Assembly (NCBI GenBank): GCA_015179125.1
Contig: WHVA01000192.1
Location: forward strand, 124,001-188,000
Origin: Gautieria morchelliformis
Lineage: Eukaryota; Basidiomycota; Agaricomycetes; Gomphales; Gomphaceae
Reading direction: 5' to 3'
DNA length: 64,000 bases
Position numbers and translations under genes: made by a program. Positions within the stretch are counted from its first letter, which is position 1; each line of letters begins with the position of its first letter. A model generated the notes under the pieces. That model was given only the letters and a program-made list of their open reading frames with translations. It was not told the DNA's origin and did not search any database. Shown here piece by piece: positions 1-10,135 of the stretch.

Positions 1-976
1 TTCGAGGAGGAGGAGAGAGAACAAGCGGATCAGGATTATGATAAGATTCCAAGGCGGCGGTCACAGGAGGATGAGAGTTTGATGTCGACACCTGTCCAAG
101 CCTGCCTGCAAATGGTACATTGTCATCTTCATCGACCCAATCATCCTCATCACCAAAGTTGATGGAAGGGCGTCCTGAAAAAACGTCACGGACGCTCGTT
201 CGCGGGTCATCTGTAAATAGCACTTCGAAGGGCACCTCCGTAGACCGCGACTTCCATCCGGGAGGCTCCACCCCCCAGGCTTTCTTCCAGCTCGACCTGC
301 TTAGTGATGGCTGGCAGAAAGGAGTCTGCTTTTTATGTGCAACAAGCACCATAGCACTATATGGCGCCCGCCGTGGCATATCGTCACTTTGCTGTGATGA
401 GGGTCGGAGTGCAGAGCCATTTCGATTGGCTTCTGCTTCACTACCCTCGTGATATGAACCAGGCCGGGATGACGGCCCAGAGTGGTGGGAGGAAGTGACG
501 GAGCTAGACCGAACATGTGGATGGACCGTCTTAATTTGTCTCACTACCCGTGTGGAGGAGCCAGATCCACCTCTGCGGTGGTATTGCTGCAAAGGAGAAT
601 CCGTACGTCGTATACTACGACGCCCCGAACCCGTAGAGCTTTCCGAGGGCGAATGCGACCGTCGATAAAGGGGCGGTAACCCTGGCGTAGTCACTTTGAA
701 ACTACGAATAGACGAAGGCCGCGAGGAGAAATCGCCACGCTCTGAGGTTGGCGTTCTAGTACCAAATGATCGTCTCCTTGGGTTGAAAGGATCGTCGGGA
801 TGTGGGTAATCCACTGCCTTCTGAACTGATGTGACAGACGATCGTCGAGAATCCACTGCCTTCTGAACTGACGTGACAGATGATCGTCGAGAGTTTACAC
901 TACTCGATCTCCTTGATGAAGCTGATGGGTGCTTTTGATGCGCCCCACCCCTCACAGGTGCCGACCCACTGCTCCG
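1..976 (-). CDS. Ser/Arg-rich protein of unknown function, partial (runs off left edge)
   Basis: On the minus strand one frame stays open for about 325 codons from position 976 to the window edge. The composition is typical of a disordered protein: rich in Ser, Arg, Pro and Gly. Acidic stretches such as FGDEDDWVDEDD and a more ordered part (SSWKKAWGVEPPGWKSR, then EVPFEVLFTDDPRTSVRD) come near the left edge. Two in-frame copies of a 14-residue unit (core RRSSVTSVQKAVD) lie at about 796-893. The frame begins just after a TGA at 977-979. The same frame is open further upstream (977-1255, Pro/Ser/Thr-rich), so an intron or another start near 980 is likely. The ordered segment before the edge suggests that the conserved domain lies outside the window. 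I do not recognise the family. The long open frame and codon-scale repeat argue for real coding. Confidence 0.65.
796..893 (-). repeat. Two-copy 42-bp in-frame coding repeat
   Basis: The block with ATCCACTGCCTTCTGAACTG is present twice with an offset of about 42 bp. The length is a multiple of three, so the repeat adds 14 residues (core SVQKAVD plus RRSSVT) to the minus-strand Ser/Arg-rich protein without changing frame. Confidence 0.85.
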
Positions 977-2626
977 TCATTTGGCACGTCCACCCCGTAC
1001 AGAACCCACAGAAGTCGGTGTGGTGCGATCACTGGTGCCGTTTGTGAAGCGCGTGGTCATGGATATCGAGGCGCCAGTGGAGCAGGAGCAGGCTTGGGAG
1101 CGGACGAAGGTGTCGAGGAGACAGGGTGGTGGGAGTGTGGGCTCGGGGAGTGGAAGTGGGAGCGGCAGCTGCAGCGGGAGTGGGGGCGAGGCGGCTGCTG
1201 CTGCACCGCGTGAGCTGGACACGGAGGCGTGTCGTGCGCTCGGGTTCGCGGGCACGATGGGCGCTCAACGTCCACAATTGTCTTCCCAGCGAGACCTTTG
1301 ACAGGAACTAAATGAAAGTAATCGAACGATCGTATCAGAAAGTAAACGATTAAAGACAATACTCCACGCGCCTCAGATTGCGCATCGAACCCTGTTTTAT
1401 TACCAGTTGTTATGTGCTCGCCTGTCCTGCCGTTTCCCTATTCATTTGTCTCCCCTTCCAAACAAATACACTATACTTTCTATGTTATTGAAAATTATAG
1501 GTGAGCCATATAAACAAACGCCACCTCTGCCCAGGTCCGTAGAACTTCGATGTTGGCGAGAGAGTGGAGAATGCATGTGGTTGAAGTAGGTCCGGTCTTT
1601 GTGAACGATCTGAGCGACCGCGGAGTGGGAGCGACCGTTGTATCAAAGTTGCACCTGAAAAATATGTGCACGATACAAATCCACAACAACTACATCCCAT
1701 CTTTACAGCTCCCTGGAATCCAACCACTTAGGGGCATTCAACCAGGGAGTTGCTAGGGATATGCCCACACCCTGAATCCAACCACTTAGGGGCATTCAAC
1801 AGGGTATGAGGGCGTACAGAGTGGAGATGCATGGCATTGTGGGAGAGGAGTTTGACGTGACGATGTCACAAGGTCATGCTGTACAGTTTCCCTCAACATC
1901 AAAACTAGAGTAAGGGCCGCTACCGGCAGACCCCTTGCTCTGGAATTGAGCAGGATTTGGCTCTGCAAACCATTCCACGGATCACAAGTGAAAGATCCGG
2001 CATAGTTCCTCTTGCTCCCCAAATAACACACCAATGTCGATAGATTGTTGCGATTATACATGCTTGGGTAACAATAAACACATGTGAGGAACCACCAACT
2101 TGTATGACTTACTCCCAACTACAGTTGCCAAAATAGCACATGTGTGACAATCCCAGCCAGATTCAAAGGCTGTCCATCTGAGCTTAAGATCTGTGCTCTT
2201 AGCAAGTAGAGCCGTTGAACTCTATCTAGTGTAATACTATGAAAAACGACCTTGCCTAACTGCAATATCGCATGTCAGTACTGGCATAAAACCATGGAGC
2301 GCGAGATACCAACCAGATCAAATCGTTGACGCCCCACCCTACCTGCAGCTTGCCGATATTGTAGGTGAGAAATGTACTCTAGAACGATAAATATTGGATC
2401 AAACCAAGTGAGGCATCGAGAAGCCAGCCTACATCACCCGAAAACACCACGGTCTTGCAAGGGGCGTTTATACCAAGCGCAAGGGTCCCTCTAATTGTGA
2501 GCATTACGTTAAAGCAAAATAACTTGCTCTATGATCATACGTACGTAGCTATCACCACTTGAAGGAACCCGACACGAAAGAGCCTATGATGGAAAGACTG
2601 AGCTCGATTTTTCTGACATTCAACCC
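977..2626. other. Stretch without a convincing gene
   Basis: From 977 to 1255 the minus strand has a Pro/Ser-rich open frame in line with the downstream Ser/Arg-rich frame; it could be an upstream exon. From about 1300 to 2626 I see no conserved protein in either strand. The only structure found is a 27-bp direct repeat (core CCAACCACTTAGGGGCATTC) at 1716-1742 and 1774-1800, offset 58 bp. Confidence 0.5.
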
Positions 2627-3180
2627 TCACGTTTCTACCAGGTTACGGTACTTCCTGTTCATGCCTGAGTGATGGACTGCAATGCCTCGTCTGATTGCCA
2701 CAATCGCCCAATCAGGCGTCCTCGTCCAGCTTAGGCCCCTCAGATCTGACTCTAACGAGGTTTTGTTTGCTGAACTTTTGATTCCAGCAAATGAAAATTC
2801 TGGAGACGGATCGGAAGGATCGAAGCTCGCTTCCCCAGCGGTATCCTGCTGTGTCTTAGTCACACCGTCATCCTCATCCTTTCCCTGCCGCTGAGCCCGT
2901 TCCTTGATCCGATCGCGGTCCTTCGCCTTGGATTCGTAGATGTCCCATGCTTGTAGTTTACTCTGCCACTCAGGACTAGTTGTTCATAGAGATCCGGCGA
3001 CGACCACCTACCAAGTCGCCCTCCGCATAAAGATCAGAAACCAAATGAGGCAGGCTCTCTTCGAGCTCCATGATCTTCGAGGCAATAGACAGTAGGTTGT
3101 CTGAAGTCTTGTACATTTCTTGATCTGTTAGCTGATGCACTATCGCCTGCAGCGTTTCTGACTTTGTTGAAGGTGACTGC
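2627..3180 (-). pseudogene. DDX60-like (Ski2-type) RNA helicase fragment
   Basis: Minus-strand translation gives AIRRGIAVHHSGMNRKYRNL, the helicase segment seen in Ski2-like and DDX60-like superfamily 2 enzymes (RRGIAVHHSG followed by YR..VE). It is preceded by PSPEFSFAGIKSSANK and by a charged stretch with SKAKDRDRIKERAQRQGKDE. Further upstream SETLQAIVHQLTDQEMYK and MELEESLPHLVSDLYAEGD read as parts of the same protein but lie in other frames. The helicase is therefore broken by at least two frame changes, with the piece PDLYEQLV in a third frame. A GTGAGG directly after NLVET could be an intron donor, but no following exon was found. DDX60-type helicases act on RNA; here only a small part of a protein normally well over 1,000 residues remains. 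It adjoins and slightly overlaps the F-box remnant, so the two were probably joined by rearrangement. Confidence 0.65.
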
Positions 3181-3594
3181 GTGAATGCATAATTCTTGGA
3201 TGGTAGAGAAGTTGTGAATTAACATAGACAGGACCTTTGGGTCCTGCTCAGCTAAGGCAATGCTTTCGACTCGAAGGGTCTTCAGTCTTGTTAATTTGGG
3301 AGCAATTGCCGGAATGGCACATCCAGATAGTCCGACCTTCTGTTAGCGTCTCCTCGAATAGTTAACGAGCAGCACAATGTTATAGAATAGATGAAACTGT
3401 GCACTGGGGGCCCATCCGCGACTAGTCATACAACACGCTCGTAGAGAGCGTGAGTCATCATGCAAGTGGTCGATGACTTGGTCGATCAATTCTGCCAGAA
3501 GTGTGTATTTCGTTGATCTAAAGGAGGTGTCATATTGTGTGTTTACTTTTCCACGCTGGACATTAATGTAATTTACGATGATGACATTGGGCAA
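3130..3594 (-). pseudogene. F-box/LRR-type protein remnant
   Basis: The minus strand encodes LLAELIDQVIDHLHDDSRSL followed by RACCMTSRGWAPSAQFHLF. This is the classic basidiomycete F-box motif (LPxELIDxIIDHLHDD..SLxxCSLVCRxW). Downstream, VGLSGCAIPAIAPKLTRLKT, then VLSMLIHNFSTIQELCI, looks like the leucine-rich part that follows F-boxes in these proteins. F-box proteins recruit substrates to SCF ubiquitin ligases. The F-box exon and LRR piece are not in one clean frame (the F-box frame ends in YSRRR and the LRR frame begins after CTAACAG). A very short intron is conceivable, but decay is more likely because the remnant runs into helicase sequence after only about 60 LRR residues. A full family member would be 400-600 residues. 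Confidence 0.6.
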
Positions 3595-3877
3595 GTTGAG
3601 TGGTTGACGACTTGGTCAAGCAATTCTCCTGGAAGCATGTGTTTCGTTGATCTAAAGGAGGTGTCGTATTGTGTGTTTAAAATTTTTTAGACTGGACATT
3701 GTTATATCTTACGATGATGACATTGCGCAAGAGTTGTGAGGTTGTAGCGCTTACCTCTCTTGTTTCGTTGGTCTAAAGGAAGTGTCGTATTGTTTGTTTA
3801 AAATTTTTTAGACTGGACATTGTTATACCTTATGGTGAGGACATTGGGCAAGAGTTGCGAGGTTGTAGCGCTTTCCG
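3474..3877. repeat. Three degenerate tandem copies covering the F-box 5' region
   Basis: Three successive blocks (about 3474-3607, 3608-3755 and 3756-3877) share TTTCGTTGATCTAAAGGAG, GTGTCGTATTGTGTGTTTAA and GACATTGTTATA-like segments. The copy nearest the F-box codes its N-terminus, so the start region of that gene appears to have been triplicated. Confidence 0.8.
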
Positions 3878-4033
3878 CTCCCTTGAGCCGTTCTTTTCTC
3901 TCTTCGTCAGTTTCTTTCTCATCCATGCTAGGATAGAGAACGATGGCATGATCTTGCGTAAGGTCATGCAGCGGCTGGGGTGAGATGGTAGCTGGAGCTC
4001 GAATTCCTAGAGAGATAGCTAGGAGGTTGGACC

Positions 4034-4455
4034 ATGGTCATGGTGCGTTCTTTTATTCCCCATTCACTCAATCGCATCGCTGACGCGTCATTTTTTCCCC
4101 TGATGTTTTCTTCAATAATGTGCAGCGAGCCCATTTTAGTGTTCTATTTTCCAACATGTTCATCGGGAGATGGATTTGAGCATAGTCGAAGCTTAACGTA
4201 TTTATGCATCTTGCCATCTCATCTTCCAGACCGGACACGTCGTGGTGTCGTGTTCATGGTGCATTCTTTTATTCCCCATTCACTCAATCGCATCGCTGAT
4301 GCATCAATTTTTCCCCTGATGTTTTCCTCAATAACGTGCTGCGAGCACATTTGAGTGTTCTATTTTCCAACATGTTCATCAGGACATGGATTTGAGCATA
4401 CGTCGAAACTTAACGTATTTATACATCTTGCCGTCTCATCTTCAAGACAGGATGA
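4034..4455. repeat. Two-copy tandem duplication, about 216-bp unit
   Basis: TTCTTTTATTCCCCATTCAC and the following ~200 bp occur at about 4036 and again at about 4252 with roughly 90% identity by eye. Open frames here are shadows of the repeat. No conserved protein is seen. Confidence 0.9.
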
Positions 4456-4790
4456 CAAACGACATAAATAACCATGGATGGGAATGAACTTCGAATCAAA
4501 TTCTGACCGGGAACCGGGAGTGCTATTAGGACCCTTTGGATGGTCACCCAACTACATCAGTCTTCATGATTTCCCCTATGTAGCGTCCATGCCCTTGAAG
4601 CCCTTGAACGCCAACAGGGCGGCTACACTCACCTTGTTTTGCCTGCTGATCCTGATCGCGCCTAACGACTGCGTTCAGGATCATATCCCCACACCCCATA
4701 AAGCCACAGCACGCTGGTAGGCTGAGACTGAGTGTGCCCCCACCCTCAGTCTCATTGTGAGGCCCTGGGACACCTACCAAGCGCAATCGC

Positions 4791-7700
4791 ATGGGTCACC
4801 GCTGTCGCATATGTGTCGGACGGCCCATGCGCACCGAATGCAGGCACACGAAGAAGGGATGGGACTATCTCAAGGTGAGTCCCACGCCATGTGGGACCCT
4901 CCCACCTCGCCCAGATGGCTCAAACCCCTCGACTGTCACCAACAGTTGCTGGCCACTCCCTTACCACCTGGGCTTCCCATGGCCCCACCAACGCCTATTC
5001 CCCTGACTCCCATGGCCCCGCCGATGCCTATTCCCCTGACCCCCCCTCTCGTGGCCACGATCCCTACCCAGCCATACAATCTGTGACTGACACGCAGCCC
5101 TACCAAGAGGTACGACGATCTCACGTGGCCCCGTGCGACATCCCAACCACGCAGAGAGCCTACACCGGCACGCGAACGTTTGTCATCCCCAGGGCCAACG
5201 CCCGAGCCTCTGCCAGCCCCTGGCAGCCTGCCCGTAGACTCTGCAACGATCTCATGGACTGAGGACGTGTTCCGAGTGCTGGATGAAGGCCCATCCCGTG
5301 ACCCACCCACTCGCATTCACCTGATGGTTCCACCAGCCACCCTTCCACTGCGGGACCATTCCCCCCTTGGCACCCTCCCTCCCAGTTCGCCGCCCCAAAG
5401 CTCTTCGCCCCATCACACATGCATACGTGTGAGCCGCTCTAACCCTGCGTATGGCCTTGTTGAAGGAATAATGCGAGGTCACACACCCTGGGGTAAGCCT
5501 GCCAATCACCCGGTTGTCGAGGGGCTGTTGCTAACCACACCTGCTCCAGCCCTGCGGCGCACCCATCCCATCAAAAAACCCGAGACCGATGCCAACAAAC
5601 GTGCAGCACGGTTCACTCGACTCATTGGCGACCTGGCCATCAGAGTGCGTCCCCTAAGGTCCTTGTCCATGCCCCAGCTAACTCGGCTATGTACAGTGTG
5701 AAAGCCTTGCAGCTGAAACGGGCTGCTGGCTCTTCTTGGGAGTTCATCACCCCAGTGCCAGCCTACCCCCGATCCACTACGGCAGTCCCAAATTGTGAGA
5801 AGAGAATATGCGCGGAGCCGACGAGCTCGGCAATACCTTCCTGAAGGTAGCCACGGCCCTCCGGAGTTCCCGGCGCCAGGAGGCCGTCACTCTCAGCCAC
5901 ACCCTGCGTGAGCTTGAGAGCCAGCACCATGACATAGTTATGGAAAAAACGTGCTCAGAGGCACTCCTCGCAGCCTACGAGGCGAAGTACGGTGTCCTCT
6001 TGGACCCAGTGACGCCAAGTGGCTTACCAGGCCCGCGCAGGTAGCCATTCCATGCCTTCTTACCCCTGATCTCAATGAGTAGATTCATAATGAAAAAATT
6101 AAAATACATCTTTTTTTAGTGCATGCAGGTCATCTCCATGAGTTGAGAATCATAAACATTATCAGCACAACCCAACCCCGCCTGCGCACGTAGCCATGCC
6201 AGGTGGGGTTGACCCTGATCTCATGAATCCAGATAAACAACGACCCTGTTTATCTGGCCATTGACCCTTCCTCAAGACGATAATGACCTTGTATACATGC
6301 ATATGCCCCTCCTCATGCATACCGGTGCACGGGCGAGCCACACCCTGCCGCCCCCCATGATCAGCAAGTGGAGTGGAGCCTTGCATTCCACACACTCTTG
6401 AGCCCCACCCACCATCACCACCATGCCACCTCTCGACAAGCTGGAGAGGCGAGTGACGCGAGCAAGCTCGCACCTGATGCGCACGCAGGATAAGAGGAGA
6501 CGCCGCCTGAAAGGCGGCTCCCAAAGTGCGTATATTCCCACCGCATGAGAGGGCCGAACCTCATTGCAGGCCTCATCCTTCGAGCCCAGAGGTCGTGGAA
6601 GCAGCCGCGACTGCTCTGGCCTCTGCTATGCAGATGCCGCGTGAGCTCTGGAGAGCCCACACATGCACCATCTGGGCAACCATGGCTCCCCCAGCCCATG
6701 TGTGTCCCCAAACGTGTCCGGTCAGAGATGGTTTTTCTTTCAGACCATCCCTGTTTACCCATGCCCTTGTCAGCCGTGGAGAAGCGCCCACACTCTGCGA
6801 TGGTGACGTCACCTACGATGGAAGCGCCACATGCAGGCGAAGGGGAACCCACCTCATACGATGTGCCAACCACCAATAGCCACCTCATCCCCTTGACACT
6901 CGGGGGACCAGAAGTGCATGCCGTCAACAACAGGATGACCTCCGAGGACGATGAGGATGACAAGGAAAGCCAGCGTGGGAGGCCTCCTGCCAAGAGAGGT
7001 CTGTTTGACCATAAGCACACACCAAATGGGCATATCTGATGCACTGCTCACCTTTTGCAGATGATGCCGACGACAACCGGATGACCTCCGAGGACAGCGA
7101 GGAAGATGAAGAAAGCCCGGGTCGGATGCCTCAGACCAAGAGAGGTGTGTTTGACCATCATAAGCACATGCACACTGGGCAACTCTGATGTGCGCCTCAC
7201 CTTTGGCAGACGCGGGGCCCCCACATGCTATTCTCATCCCAGAGCTTGAAAAAGACGCCGGAGACCTCTCCCTTTGGACGTGTGAGGCAATCTCTCCCTC
7301 CGTCCAGAGCAGACTTACACATCCTGCTTCATAGTGAAAGGCCTGCATGCAATCCACAAATTGGTGGCTGACCTCAACCGTCCCGAACCCAAAGGGGTTA
7401 CGATACCGGCTAAGATCCGTCAGCTGGCCTGCTCCATCCAACGGTTCCTACCTGAAGCTGCCCTTACCAGCCGGGTCGTATTGAGGGCCTTCTTGACAAT
7501 GAGCCATGGGAACCTCCTATGTCCCTTGCATGCGAAGTTCGCAAAAAAATGCACCGTTTTCGAGGAAGGCACTCGGGGGTACTGGGTCACAGGGATGGAT
7601 CGTTCCGGGCCCTCTGTGAACAGAACCCGAACGCAGGCCAAAACCCGAGTAGAAGGGTTTTGCCACTGCGGCTGCGACGAAGATGCCGTACTTTTTGAGT

Positions 7701-8038
7701 TTGCCATGTGGAAACGGTGGCAAGTACATACCTTGCCCTCAGACCATCAAGAGTCCCAGGCCGAGTCCCTCCGTGGGCAAGTAATGGATTCCTGAATGCG
7801 GATTTTTGTCAAGGCGGCTTATGAACGCAACACAGGCTTGGCGCTCGAGGACTGGTGGGCAGGCCCATTGACCCAGGCTGACGCTGTGCGGGTGCGATTT
7901 GAAAAAGCGCGAGCGCACTACGGGACGAAACTGACCATGCTCAGGGAACAAACAGCAGGAGAATTCAATGTGAGTCGCCATCAGGCCCCACATTGATCAC
8001 GCACCTCACCTTACATTCACCAGTGCGCCCTCGCCTGA
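4791..8038 (+). CDS. Multi-exon gene of unknown function with duplicated acidic exon
   Basis: Several plus-strand segments behave like exons of one gene. The first (4791-4874) encodes a Cys/His cluster, HRCRICVGRPMRTECRH, and ends at GTGAGT. Pro-rich segments follow (about 4915-5700), then a helical segment near 5808-6044 (SHTLRELESQHHDIVMEKT). The 3' half is clearest: exon to 6998, intron 6999-7060, exon 7061-7144, intron 7145-7209, exon 7210-7281, intron 7282-7334, exon 7335-7969, intron 7970-8023, last exon 8024-8038 ending TGA. Introns are 53-65 bp with GT..AG ends and keep one frame. Exon 7335-7969 contains GFCHCGCDEDAVLFEFAMWK and RFEKARAHYGTKL but also an in-frame TGA at 7793-7795, which means a missed intron, a sequence error or decay. 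I do not recognise the family. Whether the 5' Cys/His exon belongs to the same gene is uncertain. Confidence 0.45.
6915..7209 (+). repeat. Tandem exon-plus-intron duplication
   Basis: The block encoding NRMTSED (acidic run) and ending KR, plus the following intron that starts GT.TGTTTGACCAT, occurs twice with an offset of about 146 bp. Both copies split the codon after AAG AGA G (phase 1), so the extra exon (7061-7144, 84 nt) adds exactly 28 codons. Confidence 0.8.
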
Positions 8039-8514
8039 AGACTTCACCAATCAGTGCCCTGGTCTTTGTTTCCTAAATGGGGTAATGTGAATACCATGTA
8101 GTATAGTACATGAGACATTATGGTTGCACATACCAATGATAAATGCTTGTGTATCTCCGATGGGGTGCCCAGGTGTGACCTCAAACATGCGCGAGACCAC
8201 GGCATCAAAGCCATCATGTGACCGACCCATGATACGCGTGCCTTGTTTGGGTCTCACCCTTACTCCGTGATGACGATATACGTGGCGGCACCCCAGGACC
8301 CTGACTCCGTGACGACGATGTATCGTGCTGACGTGCCTACATTGTCCACGCAGCGTGACCATGTCGACACGTAGGGAGATGGAATGTGAGGCGGGAAAGG
8401 CTGCGCGCCCAGGCACGTCAAGGTGCGCTGTGTCATTGGTGTATTGTTATTGTGTGTGTTTTCGGGCGCAGACTGATGTACGTATATACTTGGGCACTAT
8501 GTGCGGGAGATGAT
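8039..8514. other. No gene seen; leads into satellite DNA
   Basis: Nothing with coding character was found here. A pair of similar phrases around CTCCGTGATGACGATATACG (near 8270) and CTCCGTGACGACGATGTATC (near 8305) suggests degenerate repeat units at the edge of the satellite that starts near 8515. Confidence 0.4.
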
Positions 8515-9110
8515 CAACCACCGGGTGGTATGCCTGAACCATACGGACGTGCGACCGACGGTGCATGTCCGTCCGTATGTGGTAGAAGCCGCGGATGGTG
8601 CACGTGGACCGTGCGGGGAGGCGGCGTATGGTGCACGAGCACCATACGGGCAGGCGGCGTACGGTGCGGGAGAACCATACGGGCACGCAGTGTACGCACC
8701 ATACGGGCAGGCGGCGTACGGTGCATGGGGAGGCGTATGGTGCAGGAGCACCATACGGGCAGAAAGTGTACGGTGCAGGGTGACCGTAGTGGCAGGCTGC
8801 GTATGGTGCATGGGCACCATATGGGCAGGCAGGGTACGGTGCAAGGGCACCATACGGGCAGGCAGCGTACGGTGTGGGAGAACCATACGGGCAGGCAGCA
8901 TACAGTGCACGGGCACCATAGGTTGTCGAGGCGGCAGATAGTGCGTATGCACCGTTCGCGGCCGCGTCCACTTACAGTGCGCATGAACCGTATGGATGTG
9001 GCCACGGATGGTGCATGTGCACCCTATGTGGTCGAGGCCGCGGATGGTGCATGTTCACCATGGACAGGGTGGCGGCCCACGGTTCCTGGGCACCATGAGC
9101 TGAGAGGATG
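8515..9110. repeat. Satellite array G, ~32-33-bp dyad unit (CACCATACGGGCAGGC type)
   Basis: About 18 imperfect units contain ACCATACGGGCAGGCGGC followed by GTACGGTGC. Each unit has inverted arms (GCACC.TAC and GTA.GGTGC) around an 11-bp GC-rich centre, so it forms a potential hairpin. Open frames on both strands (Tyr/Ala/Pro- or Arg/Thr-rich) come from the repeat and are unlikely to be genes. Confidence 0.9.
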
Positions 9111-9259
9111 AGGGGACGGTTCAGGTGAGCGGTATGCAGGCGTAGTATAGATTACGCATGTGTTGGACTATGGGGTGTACATGTAATTTACAATGGGTTG
9201 TACATGTTTTTTACAACCGGTTGCACATGTTTACGACCGCCGGCGTCTGACTCCTATCC

Positions 9260-10135
9260 GCGCGCTGGCAGCGCAGCGTGCGCTAGTGCACGTCGCTGTC
9301 AGCGCAGGCTTGTGCTGGTACTCGGCCGTGTCAGCGCAGGCTTGCGCTGGTACCGGCACTGTCAGCGCACGCGTGCGCTGGTACCCGGCACTGTCAGCGC
9401 ACGCTTGCGCTGGTACCGGCGCTGTCAGCGCTGCCAGCGCACACGGTTGCTGGTACCGGTGCTGTCAGCACTGCCAGCGCACACGGTCGCTGGTACTGGC
9501 GCTGTCAGCGCTGCCAGCGCACACGGTCGCTGGCACCCTGGCGCTGTCAGTGCAGGCTTGCGCTGGTACCAGCGCTGTCAGACCACGCGTGCGCTGGTAC
9601 CCTGCGCTGTCAGCGCAGCGTGCGCGCGTGCACGTGGCTGTCAGCGTGGGCTTGCGCTGGTACCAGCGCTGTCAGCGCACGCGTGCGCTGGTCCCCGGCG
9701 CTGTCAGTGCAGTGTGCACTGGTGCACGTCGCTGTCAGCGTGGGCTTGCGCTGGTACCAGCGCTGTCAGCGCACGCGTGCGCTGGTACCCGGCGCTGTCA
9801 GCACACGCTTCCGCTGGTACCGGCGCTGTAAGCGCACGCGTGTGCTGGTGCATGTCGCAGTCAGCGCACGCGTGCACTGGTACCCAGCGCTGTCAGCGCA
9901 TGCTTGCGCTGGTACCAGGGCTGTCAGCGCACGCATGTACTGGTACCCGGTGCTGTCAGCGCACGTGTGCGCTGGTACCCGGCGCTGTGAGCGCACGCGT
10001 GCGCTGGTACCGGGGCTGTCAGCGCACGCGTGTACTGGTACCCGGTGCTGTCAGCACACGTGTGCGCTGGTACCCGGCGCTGTGAGCGCACGCGTGCGCT
10101 GGTGCACGTCACTGTCAGCAGCGCTGTCAGCGCAG
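9260..10135 (+). repeat. Satellite array A, ~32-bp unit, plus orientation
   Basis: About 27 units of GCTGTC + 16-bp core + about 10-bp spacer. The core type is AGCGCACGCGTGCGCT, a perfect palindrome with an alternating purine-pyrimidine centre. Variants are AGCGCAGGCTTGCGCT and shorter forms. Spacers are GGTACCCGGC, GGTACC.GC or GGTGCACGTC. All three forward frames lack stops over hundreds of codons because the unit contains no TAA, TAG or TGA. Confidence 0.95.

Noticed and set aside
4757-5316. Several Pro-rich frames on both strands at 4.8-5.3 kb as separate genes
   Set aside because: They overlap the same Pro/Ser-rich exon candidates of the 4.8-8.0 kb gene in shifted frames.
8386-9111. Arg/Thr-rich and Tyr/Ala/Pro-rich proteins over 8.4-9.1 kb on both strands
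   Set aside because: Long frames occur on both strands because of the 32-bp repeat composition; not coding.
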